Shown here: positions 32,652-41,548 of the stretch, piece by piece
Position numbering within the stretch: position 1 is the stretch's first letter
How the letters are laid out: every line of letters begins with the position of its first letter
NCBI RefSeq assembly: GCF_050389775.1
Contig: NZ_CP177144.1
Location: forward strand, 4,464,001 to 4,528,000
Source: Marinibacterium sp050389775
GTDB taxonomy: Bacteria > Pseudomonadota > Alphaproteobacteria > Rhodobacterales > Rhodobacteraceae
Reading direction: 5' to 3'
Length of the DNA: 64,000 nt
Notes under the pieces: generated by a model
What the model was told of the DNA's origin: nothing
Database searches by the model: none
The model's input: the letters and a program-made list of their open reading frames with translations, nothing else
Translations under genes and position numbers: made by a program

Positions 32652-35618
32652 ATGACAGAACAAAGCCCCAACGACCTCTTCCACGCCTCCTCGTTCATGC
32701 AGGGGGCCAACGCGGCGTACCTGGAACAGCTCTATGCCGAATATGCCAATGATCCCGGCAAGGTAGACGCGGCCTGGGCCGAGTTCTTCCGCGCCCTGGG
32801 CGACACCGAGATCGACGTCAAGAAAGAGGCCGGCGGGCCGTCCTGGGCGCGGCGTGACTGGCCGCCGGTGCCCGATGACGACCTGACCGCCGCGCTGACC
32901 GGCGAATGGCCGGCAGCCCCCCCGGCCGAGGCCAAGGGCGCCGCCAAGAAGATCCAGGACAAGGCCAAGGCCGTCGGCGCCGAGGTGTCCGACGAGCAGA
33001 TCAAGCGCGCCGTGCTCGATTCGGTCCGCGCCCTGATGCTGATCCGGGCCTATCGCATCCGCGGCCACCTGGCCGCCGATCTCGACCCGCTGGGCATGCG
33101 CGACACGGAAAACCACCACGAGCTCGATCCGCGTACCTTCGGCTTCACCGAGGCCGATCTCGACCGGCCGATCTTCCTCGACAACGTGCTGGGCCTGCAG
33201 GTGGCCTCGATGCGGCAGATACTGGAGATCGTGAAACGCACCTATTGCGGCACCTTCGCGCTGCAGTACATGCATATTTCCGATCCCGAGGAAGCCGCCT
33301 GGCTGAAGGAACGCATCGAGGGACTGGGCAAGGAAATCCAGTTCACCCGCGAAGGCCGCCGGGCGATCCTGAACAAGATGGTCGAGGCCGAGGGCTTCGA
33401 AAAGTTCCTGCATGTGAAATACATGGGGACCAAGCGTTTCGGCCTGGACGGCGGCGAGGCGCTGATCCCGGCGATGGAACAGATCATCAAGCGCGGCGGC
33501 GCGCTGGGAGCCAGGGAAATCGTCATCGGCATGCCCCACCGCGGCCGGCTGAGCGTACTGGCCAACGTGATGCGCAAGCCCTACCGGGCGATCTTCAACG
33601 AATTCCAGGGCGGGTCGTTCAAGCCCGAGGATGTCGACGGTTCGGGCGACGTGAAATACCACCTTGGTGCCTCGTCGGACCGTGAATTCGACGGCAACAC
33701 CGTGCACCTGTCGCTGACGGCCAACCCCTCGCACCTCGAAGCGGTCAACCCGGTGGTCCTGGGCAAGGCCCGGGCCAAGCAGGACCAGATGCATGACGAT
33801 GCGCGGACCGGGGTCATCCCGATCCTGCTGCACGGCGACGCGGCCTTTGCCGGCCAGGGTGTCGTGGCCGAATGCCTGCAGCTGTCGGGCATCCGCGGCC
33901 ACCGCACGGGCGGCACGATCCATATCGTGGTGAACAACCAGATCGGCTTTACCACGGCGCCGCATTTCTCGCGCACCTCGCCCTATCCGACCGACATCGC
34001 CCTGATGGTCGAGGCGCCGATCTTCCACGTCAACGGCGACGACCCCGAGGCCGTGGTGCATGCCGCCAAGGTGGCCACCGAGTTCCGCCAGAAGTTCCGC
34101 AAGGACGTGGTCATCGACATCTTCTGCTACCGCCGGTTCGGTCACAACGAGGGCGACGAGCCCATGTTCACCAACCCGGTCATGTACAAGAAGATCAAGA
34201 CCCACAAGACGACGCTCAGCCTTTACACCGAGCGTCTCGTCAAGGACGGGCTCATCCCCGAGGGCGAGATCGAGGACATGAAGGCGGCCTTCCAGGCGCA
34301 TCTGAACGAAGAGTTCGAGGCCGGCAAGGATTACAAGCCCAACAAGGCCGACTGGCTGGACGGGCGCTGGTCGCACCTGGACAAGCACGGCGAGGAATAC
34401 GTGCGCGGCGAGACGGCGATCACGCCCGAAACGCTCAAGGAACTGGGCGACGGGCTGACCCGCCTGCCCGACGGCTTCCCGGCGCACCGCACCGTGTCGC
34501 GGCTGATGGAAACCAAGAAGCAGATGTTCGAGACCGGGCAGGGCTTTGACTGGGCCACCGGAGAGGCGCTGGCCTATGGCGCGCTGCTGTCCGAGGGTTA
34601 CCCGGTGCGCCTGGCCGGCCAGGATTCGACGCGGGGCACGTTCTCGCAGCGGCATTCGGCGCTGATCAACCAGGAAACCGAAGAGCGGTATTACCCGCTC
34701 AACAACCTGCGTGCGGGCCAGGCCCAGTACGAGGTCATCGACTCGATGCTGTCGGAATACGCGGTCCTGGGCTTTGAATACGGCTATTCGCTGGCCGAGC
34801 CCAACGCGCTGACCCTGTGGGAAGGCCAGTTCGGCGATTTCGCCAACGGCGCGCAGATCATGTTCGACCAGTTCATCAGCTCGGGTGAATCGAAATGGCT
34901 GCGGATGTCGGGCCTGGTGGTTCTGCTGCCGCATGGCTACGAAGGCCAGGGCCCGGAACACAGCTCGGCCCGGCTGGAACGCTTCCTGCAGATGTGCGGC
35001 CAGGACAACTGGATCGTGGCCAATTGCACGACGCCGGCGAACTATTTCCACATCCTGCGCCGGCAGCTGCACCGGTCCTTCCGCAAGCCGCTGATCCTGA
35101 TGACGCCCAAGTCGCTGCTGCGCCACAAGCTGGCGGTCAGCACGGCGGCCGATTTCACCACCGGGTCCAGCTTTCACCGGGTGCTGTGGGACGATGCACA
35201 GCACGGCAATTCGGACACCCAGCTGGTGTCGGACGACAAGATCAAGCGCGTGGTGATGTGTTCGGGCAAGGTCTATTACGACCTGCTCGAAGAGCGCGAC
35301 GCGCGCGGCATCGACGACATCTACCTGCTGCGGATCGAGCAATTCTATCCCTTCCCGGCAATCTCGCTGGTCAAGGAACTGGAACGCTTCCCGCAGGCCG
35401 AGATGATCTGGTGCCAGGAAGAGCCCAAGAACCAGGGCGCCTGGACCTTCATCGAACCGAACATCGAATGGGTGCTCGGCCGGACCGACGCCGTTCACAA
35501 GCGGCCGGTCTATGTCGGCCGCGCCACATCGGCCTCGCCCGCGACGGGCCTGGCCAGCCAGCACAAAGCACAGCAAGAGGCGCTCGTGAACGACGCGCTG
35601 ACGATCAAAGGAAACTGA
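32652..35618 (+). CDS. sucA: 2-oxoglutarate dehydrogenase E1 component
   Basis: A 988-residue thiamine-diphosphate enzyme that decarboxylates 2-oxoglutarate and acylates the lipoyl group of SucB. The N-terminal E2-binding helix contains SSFMQGANAAYLEQLYAEY. IGMPHRGRLSVLANV near residue 295, the TPP/Mg region GDAAFAGQGVVAEC near 395 and NNQIGFTT near 430, and the C-terminal EQFYPFP near 896 are all intact. ATG 32652 has GGAAGG eight bases before it; the frame extends to 32568 but without family sequence. It starts 290 bases after the lipoprotein gene, so it may have its own promoter. It ends four bases before sucB. Confidence 0.98.
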   Translation: MTEQSPNDLFHASSFMQGANAAYLEQLYAEYANDPGKVDAAWAEFFRALGDTEIDVKKEAGGPSWARRDWPPVPDDDLTAALTGEWPAAPPAEAKGAAKKIQDKAKAVGAEVSDEQIKRAVLDSVRALMLIRAYRIRGHLAADLDPLGMRDTENHHELDPRTFGFTEADLDRPIFLDNVLGLQVASMRQILEIVKRTYCGTFALQYMHISDPEEAAWLKERIEGLGKEIQFTREGRRAILNKMVEAEGFEKFLHVKYMGTKRFGLDGGEALIPAMEQIIKRGGALGAREIVIGMPHRGRLSVLANVMRKPYRAIFNEFQGGSFKPEDVDGSGDVKYHLGASSDREFDGNTVHLSLTANPSHLEAVNPVVLGKARAKQDQMHDDARTGVIPILLHGDAAFAGQGVVAECLQLSGIRGHRTGGTIHIVVNNQIGFTTAPHFSRTSPYPTDIALMVEAPIFHVNGDDPEAVVHAAKVATEFRQKFRKDVVIDIFCYRRFGHNEGDEPMFTNPVMYKKIKTHKTTLSLYTERLVKDGLIPEGEIEDMKAAFQAHLNEEFEAGKDYKPNKADWLDGRWSHLDKHGEEYVRGETAITPETLKELGDGLTRLPDGFPAHRTVSRLMETKKQMFETGQGFDWATGEALAYGALLSEGYPVRLAGQDSTRGTFSQRHSALINQETEERYYPLNNLRAGQAQYEVIDSMLSEYAVLGFEYGYSLAEPNALTLWEGQFGDFANGAQIMFDQFISSGESKWLRMSGLVVLLPHGYEGQGPEHSSARLERFLQMCGQDNWIVANCTTPANYFHILRRQLHRSFRKPLILMTPKSLLRHKLAVSTAADFTTGSSFHRVLWDDAQHGNSDTQLVSDDKIKRVVMCSGKVYYDLLEERDARGIDDIYLLRIEQFYPFPAISLVKELERFPQAEMIWCQEEPKNQGAWTFIEPNIEWVLGRTDAVHKRPVYVGRATSASPATGLASQHKAQQEALVNDALTIKGN

Positions 35619-35622
35619 ACAC

Positions 35623-37137
35623 ATGACCACTGAAGTGCGCGTGCCCACCCTGGGCGAATCGGTCACCGAGGCCACGGTCGCAACCTGGTTCAAGAAGCCC
35701 GGCGATGCCGTGGCCGTCGACGAGATGCTGTGCGAGCTGGAGACCGACAAGGTCACCGTCGAAGTGCCCTCGCCGGCCGCCGGCACCCTGGGCGAGATCG
35801 TGGCCGCCGAAGGCGAGACGGTCGGCGTCGATGCCCTGCTGGCCACCATCGCGGAAGGCGGCGAAGCCGCCGCCGCCCCGGCCGAGCCGAAGGACGAGGC
35901 CACCCCGGCGGAGCCGGCCGGCGATGCCGGCGGCGACAGCGTCGACGTCATGGTCCCGACCCTGGGCGAAAGCGTCAGCGAAGCGACGGTGTCGACCTGG
36001 TTCAAGGCCGTGGGCGACAGCGTGGCCCAGGACGAGATGCTCTGCGAGCTGGAAACCGACAAGGTGTCGGTCGAAGTCCCTGCGCCTGCCGCCGGCGTGC
36101 TGGTGGAAATCACCGCGGCCGAAGGCACCACGGTCGATGCATCGGCCAAGCTGGGCGTGATCTCGGCCTCGGGCGCGGCCCCGGCCGCCAAGCCCGCCGG
36201 TGCCGATGCCGCCCCCGCCGCCCCCGCGGGCAGCGGCCGGTCGGATGTCGAAGACGCACCGTCGGCCAAGAAGGCCATGGCCGAAGCCGGCATCTCGGCC
36301 GATGCGGTCACCGGCACGGGCCGTGACGGCCGCATCATGAAGGACGACGTGGCCAAGGCCGTGGCCGCCGCGGCTTCGGCCCCGGCGCCCCAGGCACCCG
36401 CCGCCGCCCCGCGTGCCCCGGTGGCCGCCGAGGACGCCAGCCGCGAAGAGCGGGTCAAGATGACCCGTCTGCGCCAGACCATCGCCCGCCGCCTGAAGGA
36501 CGCGCAGAACACGGCGGCTATCCTGACGACCTACAACGAGGTCGACATGACCGAGGTCATGGCCCTGCGCAGCCAGTACAAGGACCAGTTCGAGAAGAAG
36601 CACGGCGTGCGCCTGGGCTTCATGTCCTTCTTCACCAAGGCCTGCTGCCACGCGCTGAAAGAGGTCCCGGAAGTCAACGCCGAGATCGACGGCACCGACA
36701 TCGTCTACAAGAACTTCGTGCACATGGGCGTGGCCGCCGGCACGCCCCAGGGCCTGGTCGTTCCGGTCATCCGCGACGCCGATGCCATGTCCTTTGCCGA
36801 GATCGAGAAGGCCATCGCCGAAAAGGGCAAACGCGCCCGTGACGGCAAGCTGTCGATGGCGGAAATGCAGGGCGGCACCTTCACCATCTCCAACGGTGGT
36901 GTCTATGGCTCGCTGATGTCCTCGCCGATCCTGAACCCCCCGCAATCGGGCATCCTGGGCATGCACAAGATCCAGGACCGGCCGATGGTCATCGGCGGCG
37001 AGATCAAGATCCGCCCGATGATGTACCTGGCGCTGAGCTACGACCACCGCATCGTCGACGGCAAGGGCGCGGTGACCTTCCTGGTGCGCGTCAAGGAAGC
37101 GCTGGAAGATCCCCGCCGTCTGCTGATGGATCTGTAA
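35623..37137 (+). CDS. sucB: Dihydrolipoyl succinyltransferase (E2 of 2-oxoglutarate dehydrogenase), two lipoyl domains
   Basis: A 504-residue E2 with two N-terminal lipoyl domains, each with ELETDK; the lipoylated lysines should be K43 and K147. Ala/Pro-rich linkers follow each. The peripheral-subunit binding domain is at about 210-247 (SAKKAMAEAGISADAVTGTG). The catalytic domain has the histidine motif SYDHRIVDGKG near residue 475. The classical enterobacterial E2 of this complex has one lipoyl domain, while the two-domain form occurs in Rhodobacteraceae relatives. It transfers the succinyl group to CoA and is reoxidised by LpdA, encoded two genes downstream. Confidence 0.97.
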   Translation: MTTEVRVPTLGESVTEATVATWFKKPGDAVAVDEMLCELETDKVTVEVPSPAAGTLGEIVAAEGETVGVDALLATIAEGGEAAAAPAEPKDEATPAEPAGDAGGDSVDVMVPTLGESVSEATVSTWFKAVGDSVAQDEMLCELETDKVSVEVPAPAAGVLVEITAAEGTTVDASAKLGVISASGAAPAAKPAGADAAPAAPAGSGRSDVEDAPSAKKAMAEAGISADAVTGTGRDGRIMKDDVAKAVAAAASAPAPQAPAAAPRAPVAAEDASREERVKMTRLRQTIARRLKDAQNTAAILTTYNEVDMTEVMALRSQYKDQFEKKHGVRLGFMSFFTKACCHALKEVPEVNAEIDGTDIVYKNFVHMGVAAGTPQGLVVPVIRDADAMSFAEIEKAIAEKGKRARDGKLSMAEMQGGTFTISNGGVYGSLMSSPILNPPQSGILGMHKIQDRPMVIGGEIKIRPMMYLALSYDHRIVDGKGAVTFLVRVKEALEDPRRLLMDL

Positions 37138-37206
37138 GGGAGCGGCGGGGCAAGCCCCGCCCTACACCCCCGGCGCAGGCTGGCGGAAGGCGAAGGAGAT
37201 CGGACC

Positions 37207-37596
37207 GTGACACCGGAACTTGTCGTACTTGCCCTGGCCGGCCTGCTCCAGGGGCTGCAATTCGCGGCCTATTCCATCACTGCGCAACAGCAGGTCGGCA
37301 CGAGATACGCGGCATCGCCCCGGGATGAACCCCGACAGCTGACCGGGCGGGCGGGGCGCTATCAACGCGCCCTGAACAACCATTTCGAAGGGCTGATCCT
37401 GTTCACCCTCGCCGTGGTCGTGGTGGTCCTGGGCGACGGATCCTCGGGCCTCACCGCCACCTGCGCCTGGATCTACCTGGCCGCCCGCATCGCCTATGTC
37501 CCAGCCTACGTTCTGGGCTGGGCGCCCTGGCGGTCGCTGATCTGGGCCTTCGGCTTTGCCGCCACGATGCTCATGCTGATCGCGGCGCTCTTATGA
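37207..37596 (+). CDS. MAPEG family membrane protein
   Basis: A 129-residue protein with four hydrophobic helices (about residues 2-22, 58-78, 84-103, 108-128) and the MAPEG signature in GRYQRALNNHFEGLILF near residue 46-62. MAPEG members are glutathione-dependent or eicosanoid-related membrane enzymes, and the bacterial versions are mostly uncharacterised. A GTG start at 37207 is chosen because AGGAG stands eight bases upstream. It sits between sucB and lpdA on the same strand, 69 bases after sucB, as another non-TCA passenger in the suc cluster. Its substrate is unknown. Confidence 0.8.
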   Translation: MTPELVVLALAGLLQGLQFAAYSITAQQQVGTRYAASPRDEPRQLTGRAGRYQRALNNHFEGLILFTLAVVVVVLGDGSSGLTATCAWIYLAARIAYVPAYVLGWAPWRSLIWAFGFAATMLMLIAALL

Positions 37597-37625
37597 CTTC
37601 TTCTTGGGAAAAATACCCTCGGGGG
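37597..37625 (-). repeat. Intergenic repeat of the GGTATTTTT...AAGAAGAAG type
   Basis: Read on the minus strand, CCCCCGAGGGTATTTTTCCCAAGAAGAAG. It begins one base after the MAPEG stop and is followed by a GC-rich hairpin (GGGGGCAG/CTGCCCC, about 37644-37664). A near copy lies at 61715-61741 on the plus strand. Related in layout to the GGCCGGATATTTT elements. Confidence 0.6.
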
Positions 37626-37687
37626 TAAGGCGCGCAGCGCCGAGGGGGCAGCGCCCCCTGCCCCACGGAAACAGAAAGGACAAACAC

Positions 37688-39076
37688 ATGGCAGAATTCG
37701 ACGTGATCGTCATCGGCGCCGGCCCCGGTGGCTATGTCTGCGCCATCCGCTGCGCCCAGCTGGGCCTGAAGACCGCCGTTGTCGAGGGCAGCGAAACCCT
37801 GGGCGGCACCTGCCTGAACGTCGGCTGCATCCCGTCCAAGGCGCTGCTGCACGCGACCCACGAGCTGCACGAGGCACAGCACAATTTCGGCACGATGGGC
37901 CTGAAAGTCGGCGAGCCCGAGGTCGATTGGGCACAGATGCAGGCTTACAAGCAGGACGTCGTCAACGGCAACACCGGCGGCATCGAATTCCTGTTCAAGA
38001 AGAACAAGATCACCTGGCTCAAGGGCTGGGGTTCGATCCCCGAGGCCGGCAAGGTCAAGGTGGGCGACGAGGTGCACGGGGCCAAGTCGATCATCATCGC
38101 CTCGGGCTCCGAACCGGCCAGCCTGCCGGGCGTCGAGGTCGATGAAGAGACCATCGTGACCTCGACCGGCGCGCTGTCGCTGAAGGATACGCCGAAATCC
38201 ATGGTGGTGATCGGCGCGGGCGTGATCGGGCTCGAGCTTGGCTCGGTCTATGCGCGGCTGGGCGCAAAGGTGACGGTCGTCGAATTCCTCGACGTGGTGA
38301 CCCCGGGCATGGATGGCGAGGTGCAGCGCCAGTTCCAGAAGATGCTCAAGAAACAGGGCCTCGATTTCATCATGGGCGCGGCCGTGCAGAAGGCCGAGGT
38401 CGTGGATGGCTCGGCCAAGGTGACCTACAAGCTGCGCAAGGACGACAGCGAGCACGAGCTGGCCGCCGATACCGTGCTGGTGGCCACCGGCCGCAAGCCC
38501 TTCACCGAGGGGCTGGGCCTGGACAATCTTGGCGTCAAGCTGTCGGCGCGCGGCCAGATCGAGGTCGACGGCCATTGGCAGACCTCGGTGCCGGGGATCT
38601 ACGCCATCGGCGATTGCATCGCCGGGCCGATGCTGGCCCACAAGGCCGAGGATGAAGGCATGGCCGTGGCCGAAGTCTGCGCGGGCAAGCATGGCCACGT
38701 GAATTACGACGTGATCCCGGGCGTGATCTATACCCATCCCGAGGTGGCCAATGTCGGCGCGACCGAAGAGGCGCTCAAGGACGCCGGGCGCAAGTACAAG
38801 GTCGGCAAGTTTTCCTTCATGGGCAATGCCCGGGCCAAGGCGATCTTTGCCGCCGAGGGCTTCGTCAAGATCCTGGCCGATGCCGAGACCGACCGGATCC
38901 TGGGCGCGCATATCATCGGGCCGGCGGCCGGCGACCTGATCCACGAGGTCTGCGTGGCGATGGAATTCGGCGCCGCGGCCCAGGACCTGGCCCTGACCTG
39001 CCACGCCCACCCGACCTATTCGGAAGCGGTGCGCGAAGCGGCGCTGGCCTGTGGCGACGGGCCGATCCACAGCTGA
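37688..39076 (+). CDS. lpdA: Dihydrolipoyl dehydrogenase (E3)
   Basis: A 462-residue flavoprotein that reoxidises the lipoyl groups of SucB and passes electrons to NAD. FAD motif VIGAGPGGYVCA lies at residues 8-19, the redox disulfide is C42/C47 in GGTCLNVGCIPSK, the NAD motif is VIGAGVIGLELGS near 181, and the C-terminal HAHPTYSEA near 443 supplies the catalytic histidine-glutamate pair. AAAGGA precedes the ATG at 37688; the frame extends upstream through the repeat region. It ends the suc run and is closed by a terminator at 39102-39131. Confidence 0.97.
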   Translation: MAEFDVIVIGAGPGGYVCAIRCAQLGLKTAVVEGSETLGGTCLNVGCIPSKALLHATHELHEAQHNFGTMGLKVGEPEVDWAQMQAYKQDVVNGNTGGIEFLFKKNKITWLKGWGSIPEAGKVKVGDEVHGAKSIIIASGSEPASLPGVEVDEETIVTSTGALSLKDTPKSMVVIGAGVIGLELGSVYARLGAKVTVVEFLDVVTPGMDGEVQRQFQKMLKKQGLDFIMGAAVQKAEVVDGSAKVTYKLRKDDSEHELAADTVLVATGRKPFTEGLGLDNLGVKLSARGQIEVDGHWQTSVPGIYAIGDCIAGPMLAHKAEDEGMAVAEVCAGKHGHVNYDVIPGVIYTHPEVANVGATEEALKDAGRKYKVGKFSFMGNARAKAIFAAEGFVKILADAETDRILGAHIIGPAAGDLIHEVCVAMEFGAAAQDLALTCHAHPTYSEAVREAALACGDGPIHS

Positions 39077-39101
39077 TCCGAGAGATCCGCAGGGAATGGG
39101 A

Positions 39102-39131
39102 AGAGCCGTCCGGGAGGGCGGCTCTTTTTTT
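39102..39131 (+). terminator. Intrinsic terminator after lpdA
   Basis: AGAGCCG and CGGCTCT form a 7-bp stem with a ten-base loop, followed by a run of seven T. It lies 26 bases after the lpdA stop and should end the suc-lpd transcript. Confidence 0.8.
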
Positions 39132-39161
39132 CTTGGTCGGCGGGCGGTTTGGCGGAGCGTC

Positions 39162-39192
39162 GGCCGGATATTTAAGAGGAGAAAGAAGCAGG
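39162..39192 (+). repeat. Dispersed intergenic repeat, copy 2 (GGCCGGATATTT core)
   Basis: GGCCGGATATTTAAGAGG followed by AGAAAGAAGCAGG. It matches the copy at 2560-2590 in core and purine-rich arm. It follows the lpdA terminator. Confidence 0.7.
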
Positions 39193-39285
39193 AGGGCAGG
39201 CGCTGTCCCGTGCATGGGGCATTGCGGGCAGGGCCATGGAGTGAAGCGTCGAAAGGCCGGCGGGGCGGGTCTGCCAATCGGTAAT

Positions 39286-39345
39286 CGGTGACGGTGACGG
39301 TGACGGTGACGGTGACGGTGACGGTGACGGTGACGGTGACGGTGA
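39286..39345. repeat. Perfect tandem array of CGGTGA, ten units
   Basis: Sixty bases made of ten uninterrupted CGGTGA hexamers, between lpdA and the flavin oxidoreductase gene (116 bases beyond the oxidoreductase stop). A perfect short array of this kind can change length by slippage. It is outside any gene. Confidence 0.95.
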
Positions 39346-39460
39346 GCTGTGGGCAAGGGCTTGGGCGCGGGCAAGCGGGGTGGGCCCGCGCTGAGCGGAC
39401 CGCAAGTGTGCCGCCAGGGCGGGTGGGAGCTTGGCCGCGCGCAAGGCCGGGGGAGTAAGG

Positions 39461-40648
39461 TCAGTGTGGCCGGGCGGACCAGAGCGGACGCCGCGCGGCA
39501 TCGCGGCGGGTATATTCGGCCAGCGCGGCATCGAGATCCTCAGGGGCAAGCGCCGCGTCACCGCGGGCCTGGCGCGTGATCTGCATCGTGTACCAGGCCG
39601 TGACCCCGCCTTCGGGTGGAGCATCGAACCGGGGAAACCGGGGCGCGGGGCGCTGGCCAGCCAGCCAAGAGGCGGGCAATTCGGGGTCGAGCACCAGTGC
39701 CCGGGCCAGCCCGACCATGTCGGCGGCCTTGCCGGCCACGGCGTCTTCGGCCTGGGCCAGGGTCTTGAACCCGCCGGTCACCATCAGGGGGATCGTCGTT
39801 CGGCCCCGGGCACGCGCGGCGAAATCGAGGAAATAGGGCCCGCCCCCGGCCCGGTCCGAAGACGAGGCCGCACCGGGGAAATAGGTGCCGCCGCTCAGAT
39901 CGACCAGGTCGACCGCCCGTTCGTCGAGCGCCGCGATCACCTCCAGCGCCTCGTCTTCGGCCAGCCCCCCGTCGAGCTGATCGGTTGTGTTGATCTTGAT
40001 CCCAACCGGGAATTGCGGCCCGACCGCCCGGCGCACGGCATCGATGCTCTCCATCAGCGGCCGCATGCGGTTGTGCAGCGCCCCGCCATAGGCATCGCTG
40101 CGCCGGTTGAAGAGCGGCGAGAGGAACTGGCTGAACAGGAATCCATGGGCCGCGTGGATTTCGACACCGCCAAAGCCCAGGCCCTGGGCCAGGCGGGCCG
40201 TACGGGCAAATTCGCCGGGCAGCGCCTCGATCTCGGCCGCCGTCAGCGCCTCGCAACGCAGGCCGGGCAGATCCAGCGCGCTTGGCCCCCGGGGCGTGCC
40301 GATCGCCGGATCGGCCATGGCCCCGGCATGGCCCAGCTGGGGCCAGAGCTGGGCGCCATCACCGGCGCCGACCCGGGCCAGGCGACCCAGCATCGCGCGA
40401 TCCGAATGGCCGTCGATCACCAGGTTGCCGGGCTTTTCGGGATAATCCGGCCCGCCCTGCACCTCGCCGATGATCGACAGGGCCAGGCCGCCCCGTGCCC
40501 AGCGGTCATAGATCCGAACCTGGTCCTCTGTCGGATTGCCCGCGCCATCGCCAAGGGAATCGGACATGGCCGCCTTGGCGATCCGGTTCTTCAGCACGAC
40601 ACCGCAGCGCAGGGCGAGCGGCCGGGCAAGCGGGGAATGGGACGTCAT
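39461..40648 (-). CDS. NADH:flavin oxidoreductase, Old Yellow Enzyme family
   Basis: A 395-residue FMN-dependent TIM-barrel enzyme. Family motifs are KNRIAKAAMSDSLGD near residue 20-34, QLGHAGAM near 105, the substrate-binding EIHAAHGFLFSQFLSP near 165 with the H-x-x-H-like pair, the signature YGGALHNRMRP near 190, and the phosphate-binding MVTGGFKTL near 310 with MVGLARAL. This is the short FMN-only subgroup without the iron-sulfur and FAD domains of dienoyl-CoA reductases. It probably reduces an activated alkene. ATG 40648 is preferred; the frame runs further to 40741 in GC-rich spacer. The neighbour downstream on its strand is a repeat-filled gap. Confidence 0.85.
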   Translation of the reverse strand: MTSHSPLARPLALRCGVVLKNRIAKAAMSDSLGDGAGNPTEDQVRIYDRWARGGLALSIIGEVQGGPDYPEKPGNLVIDGHSDRAMLGRLARVGAGDGAQLWPQLGHAGAMADPAIGTPRGPSALDLPGLRCEALTAAEIEALPGEFARTARLAQGLGFGGVEIHAAHGFLFSQFLSPLFNRRSDAYGGALHNRMRPLMESIDAVRRAVGPQFPVGIKINTTDQLDGGLAEDEALEVIAALDERAVDLVDLSGGTYFPGAASSSDRAGGGPYFLDFAARARGRTTIPLMVTGGFKTLAQAEDAVAGKAADMVGLARALVLDPELPASWLAGQRPAPRFPRFDAPPEGGVTAWYTMQITRQARGDAALAPEDLDAALAEYTRRDAARRPLWSARPH

Positions 40649-40801
40649 GGGCAAGGGCGCGATCCTGGTTTTGACCGTGATACGCCGGGCCCGCCGCCCG
40701 GGCCAAGCCCGGCATCGGGCGCGAGGCCCGGCCGGGCGCAATCCTCCGCATCCTCGCGGAGGGTTGCCAATCGCTTCAGCAGGGGCGCCCCCTGCCCCCG
40801 G

Positions 40802-41407
40802 TCACCACATGCTCTTGGCTGCCCGCTCCGGCCAGGCCCGGTCATAGGCCGCGCCGCCTTCCTCGCCGGCGGTGGCCTCGGCCAGCAGGGCGCCGACACT
40901 GGGCAGATCGGCGCTTTCGTCGCCACTGGTCCAGGTGCGGGCGCGGATCAGGGCACGGGCGCATTGGCTGTAGATCTCGGCGATCTCGATGACGATGACC
41001 GTGGCCGGCTGGCGGCCCTGGCGGTCGAACCGCGCGCGCAAGCCGGCATCGGCGGTCAGCCGGGCCCGGCCGTTCACGCGCACGACATTGTTCGACCCGG
41101 GCACGAGGAACATCAGCGACACGCGCGGATCGCGGAGGATGTTGCGCAGGCTGTCCAGCCGGTTGTTGCCGCGCCAGTCCGGCAGGGCCAGGGTGCGCTC
41201 GTCCAGCTCCAGCGCCGCCGGGCCATCGTCGCCGCGCGGGCTGCAATCGGTGCCCTCGGGGCCGACGGTGGCCAGCATGCAAAGCCGCGAGGCCATGATC
41301 CAGCGCCGGTAGAGCGGGGTCAGCCGGTCGACCACCTTGCGCAGGGCCGGCTGGCCCGGGGTGCCGTAAAGCGCTTCGAGCGCGGCGATATCGTCGATGA
41401 AATCCAT
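40802..41407 (-). CDS. Pyridoxamine 5'-phosphate oxidase-like FMN protein
   Basis: A 201-residue PNPOx-like split-barrel protein. Family-type segments are ASRLCMLATVGPEGTDCSPRGDDGP near residues 39-63, LPDWRGNNRLDSLRNILRDPRVSLMFLVPG near 75-104 and VRVNGRARLTAD near 110. The segment ending AYDRAWPERAAKSMW closes the protein, as in FMN-dependent flavoproteins annotated as the MSMEG_1061 group. It is not the vitamin B6 biosynthetic enzyme by length or sequence. It follows plsC on the same strand after 141 bases. The substrate is unknown. Confidence 0.8.
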   Translation of the reverse strand: MDFIDDIAALEALYGTPGQPALRKVVDRLTPLYRRWIMASRLCMLATVGPEGTDCSPRGDDGPAALELDERTLALPDWRGNNRLDSLRNILRDPRVSLMFLVPGSNNVVRVNGRARLTADAGLRARFDRQGRQPATVIVIEIAEIYSQCARALIRARTWTSGDESADLPSVGALLAEATAGEEGGAAYDRAWPERAAKSMW

Positions 41408-41548
41408 CTGTCACTTTCCGGGCGCCTGGCGCGCCCTGGCCGGTGGCCGTCACGGGAACATGCGGCCGGACGGCAGGGCCCGGCCCGCGAGCCCGGTGTA
41501 ACGCGGGCCGGCGGGGCGATCAAACGGCGTGGTGACGCGGGCGGGCGA

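Larger units (their letters stand above)
39077..39460. other. Intergenic region after lpdA: terminator, repeat element, hexanucleotide array
   Basis: A 384-bp gene-free gap between lpdA and the convergent flavin oxidoreductase gene. In order it holds a terminator (39102-39131), a dispersed repeat (39162-39192), a GC-rich spacer, the CGGTGA tandem array (39286-39345) and another GC-rich spacer. No coding sequence was recognised. Confidence 0.7.

Noticed and set aside
32256..36512. A 1418-codon open frame on the minus strand opposite sucA and sucB
   Set aside because: It lies entirely antisense to two complete, well-conserved genes and has the low-complexity composition that high-GC genes give in the opposite frame.
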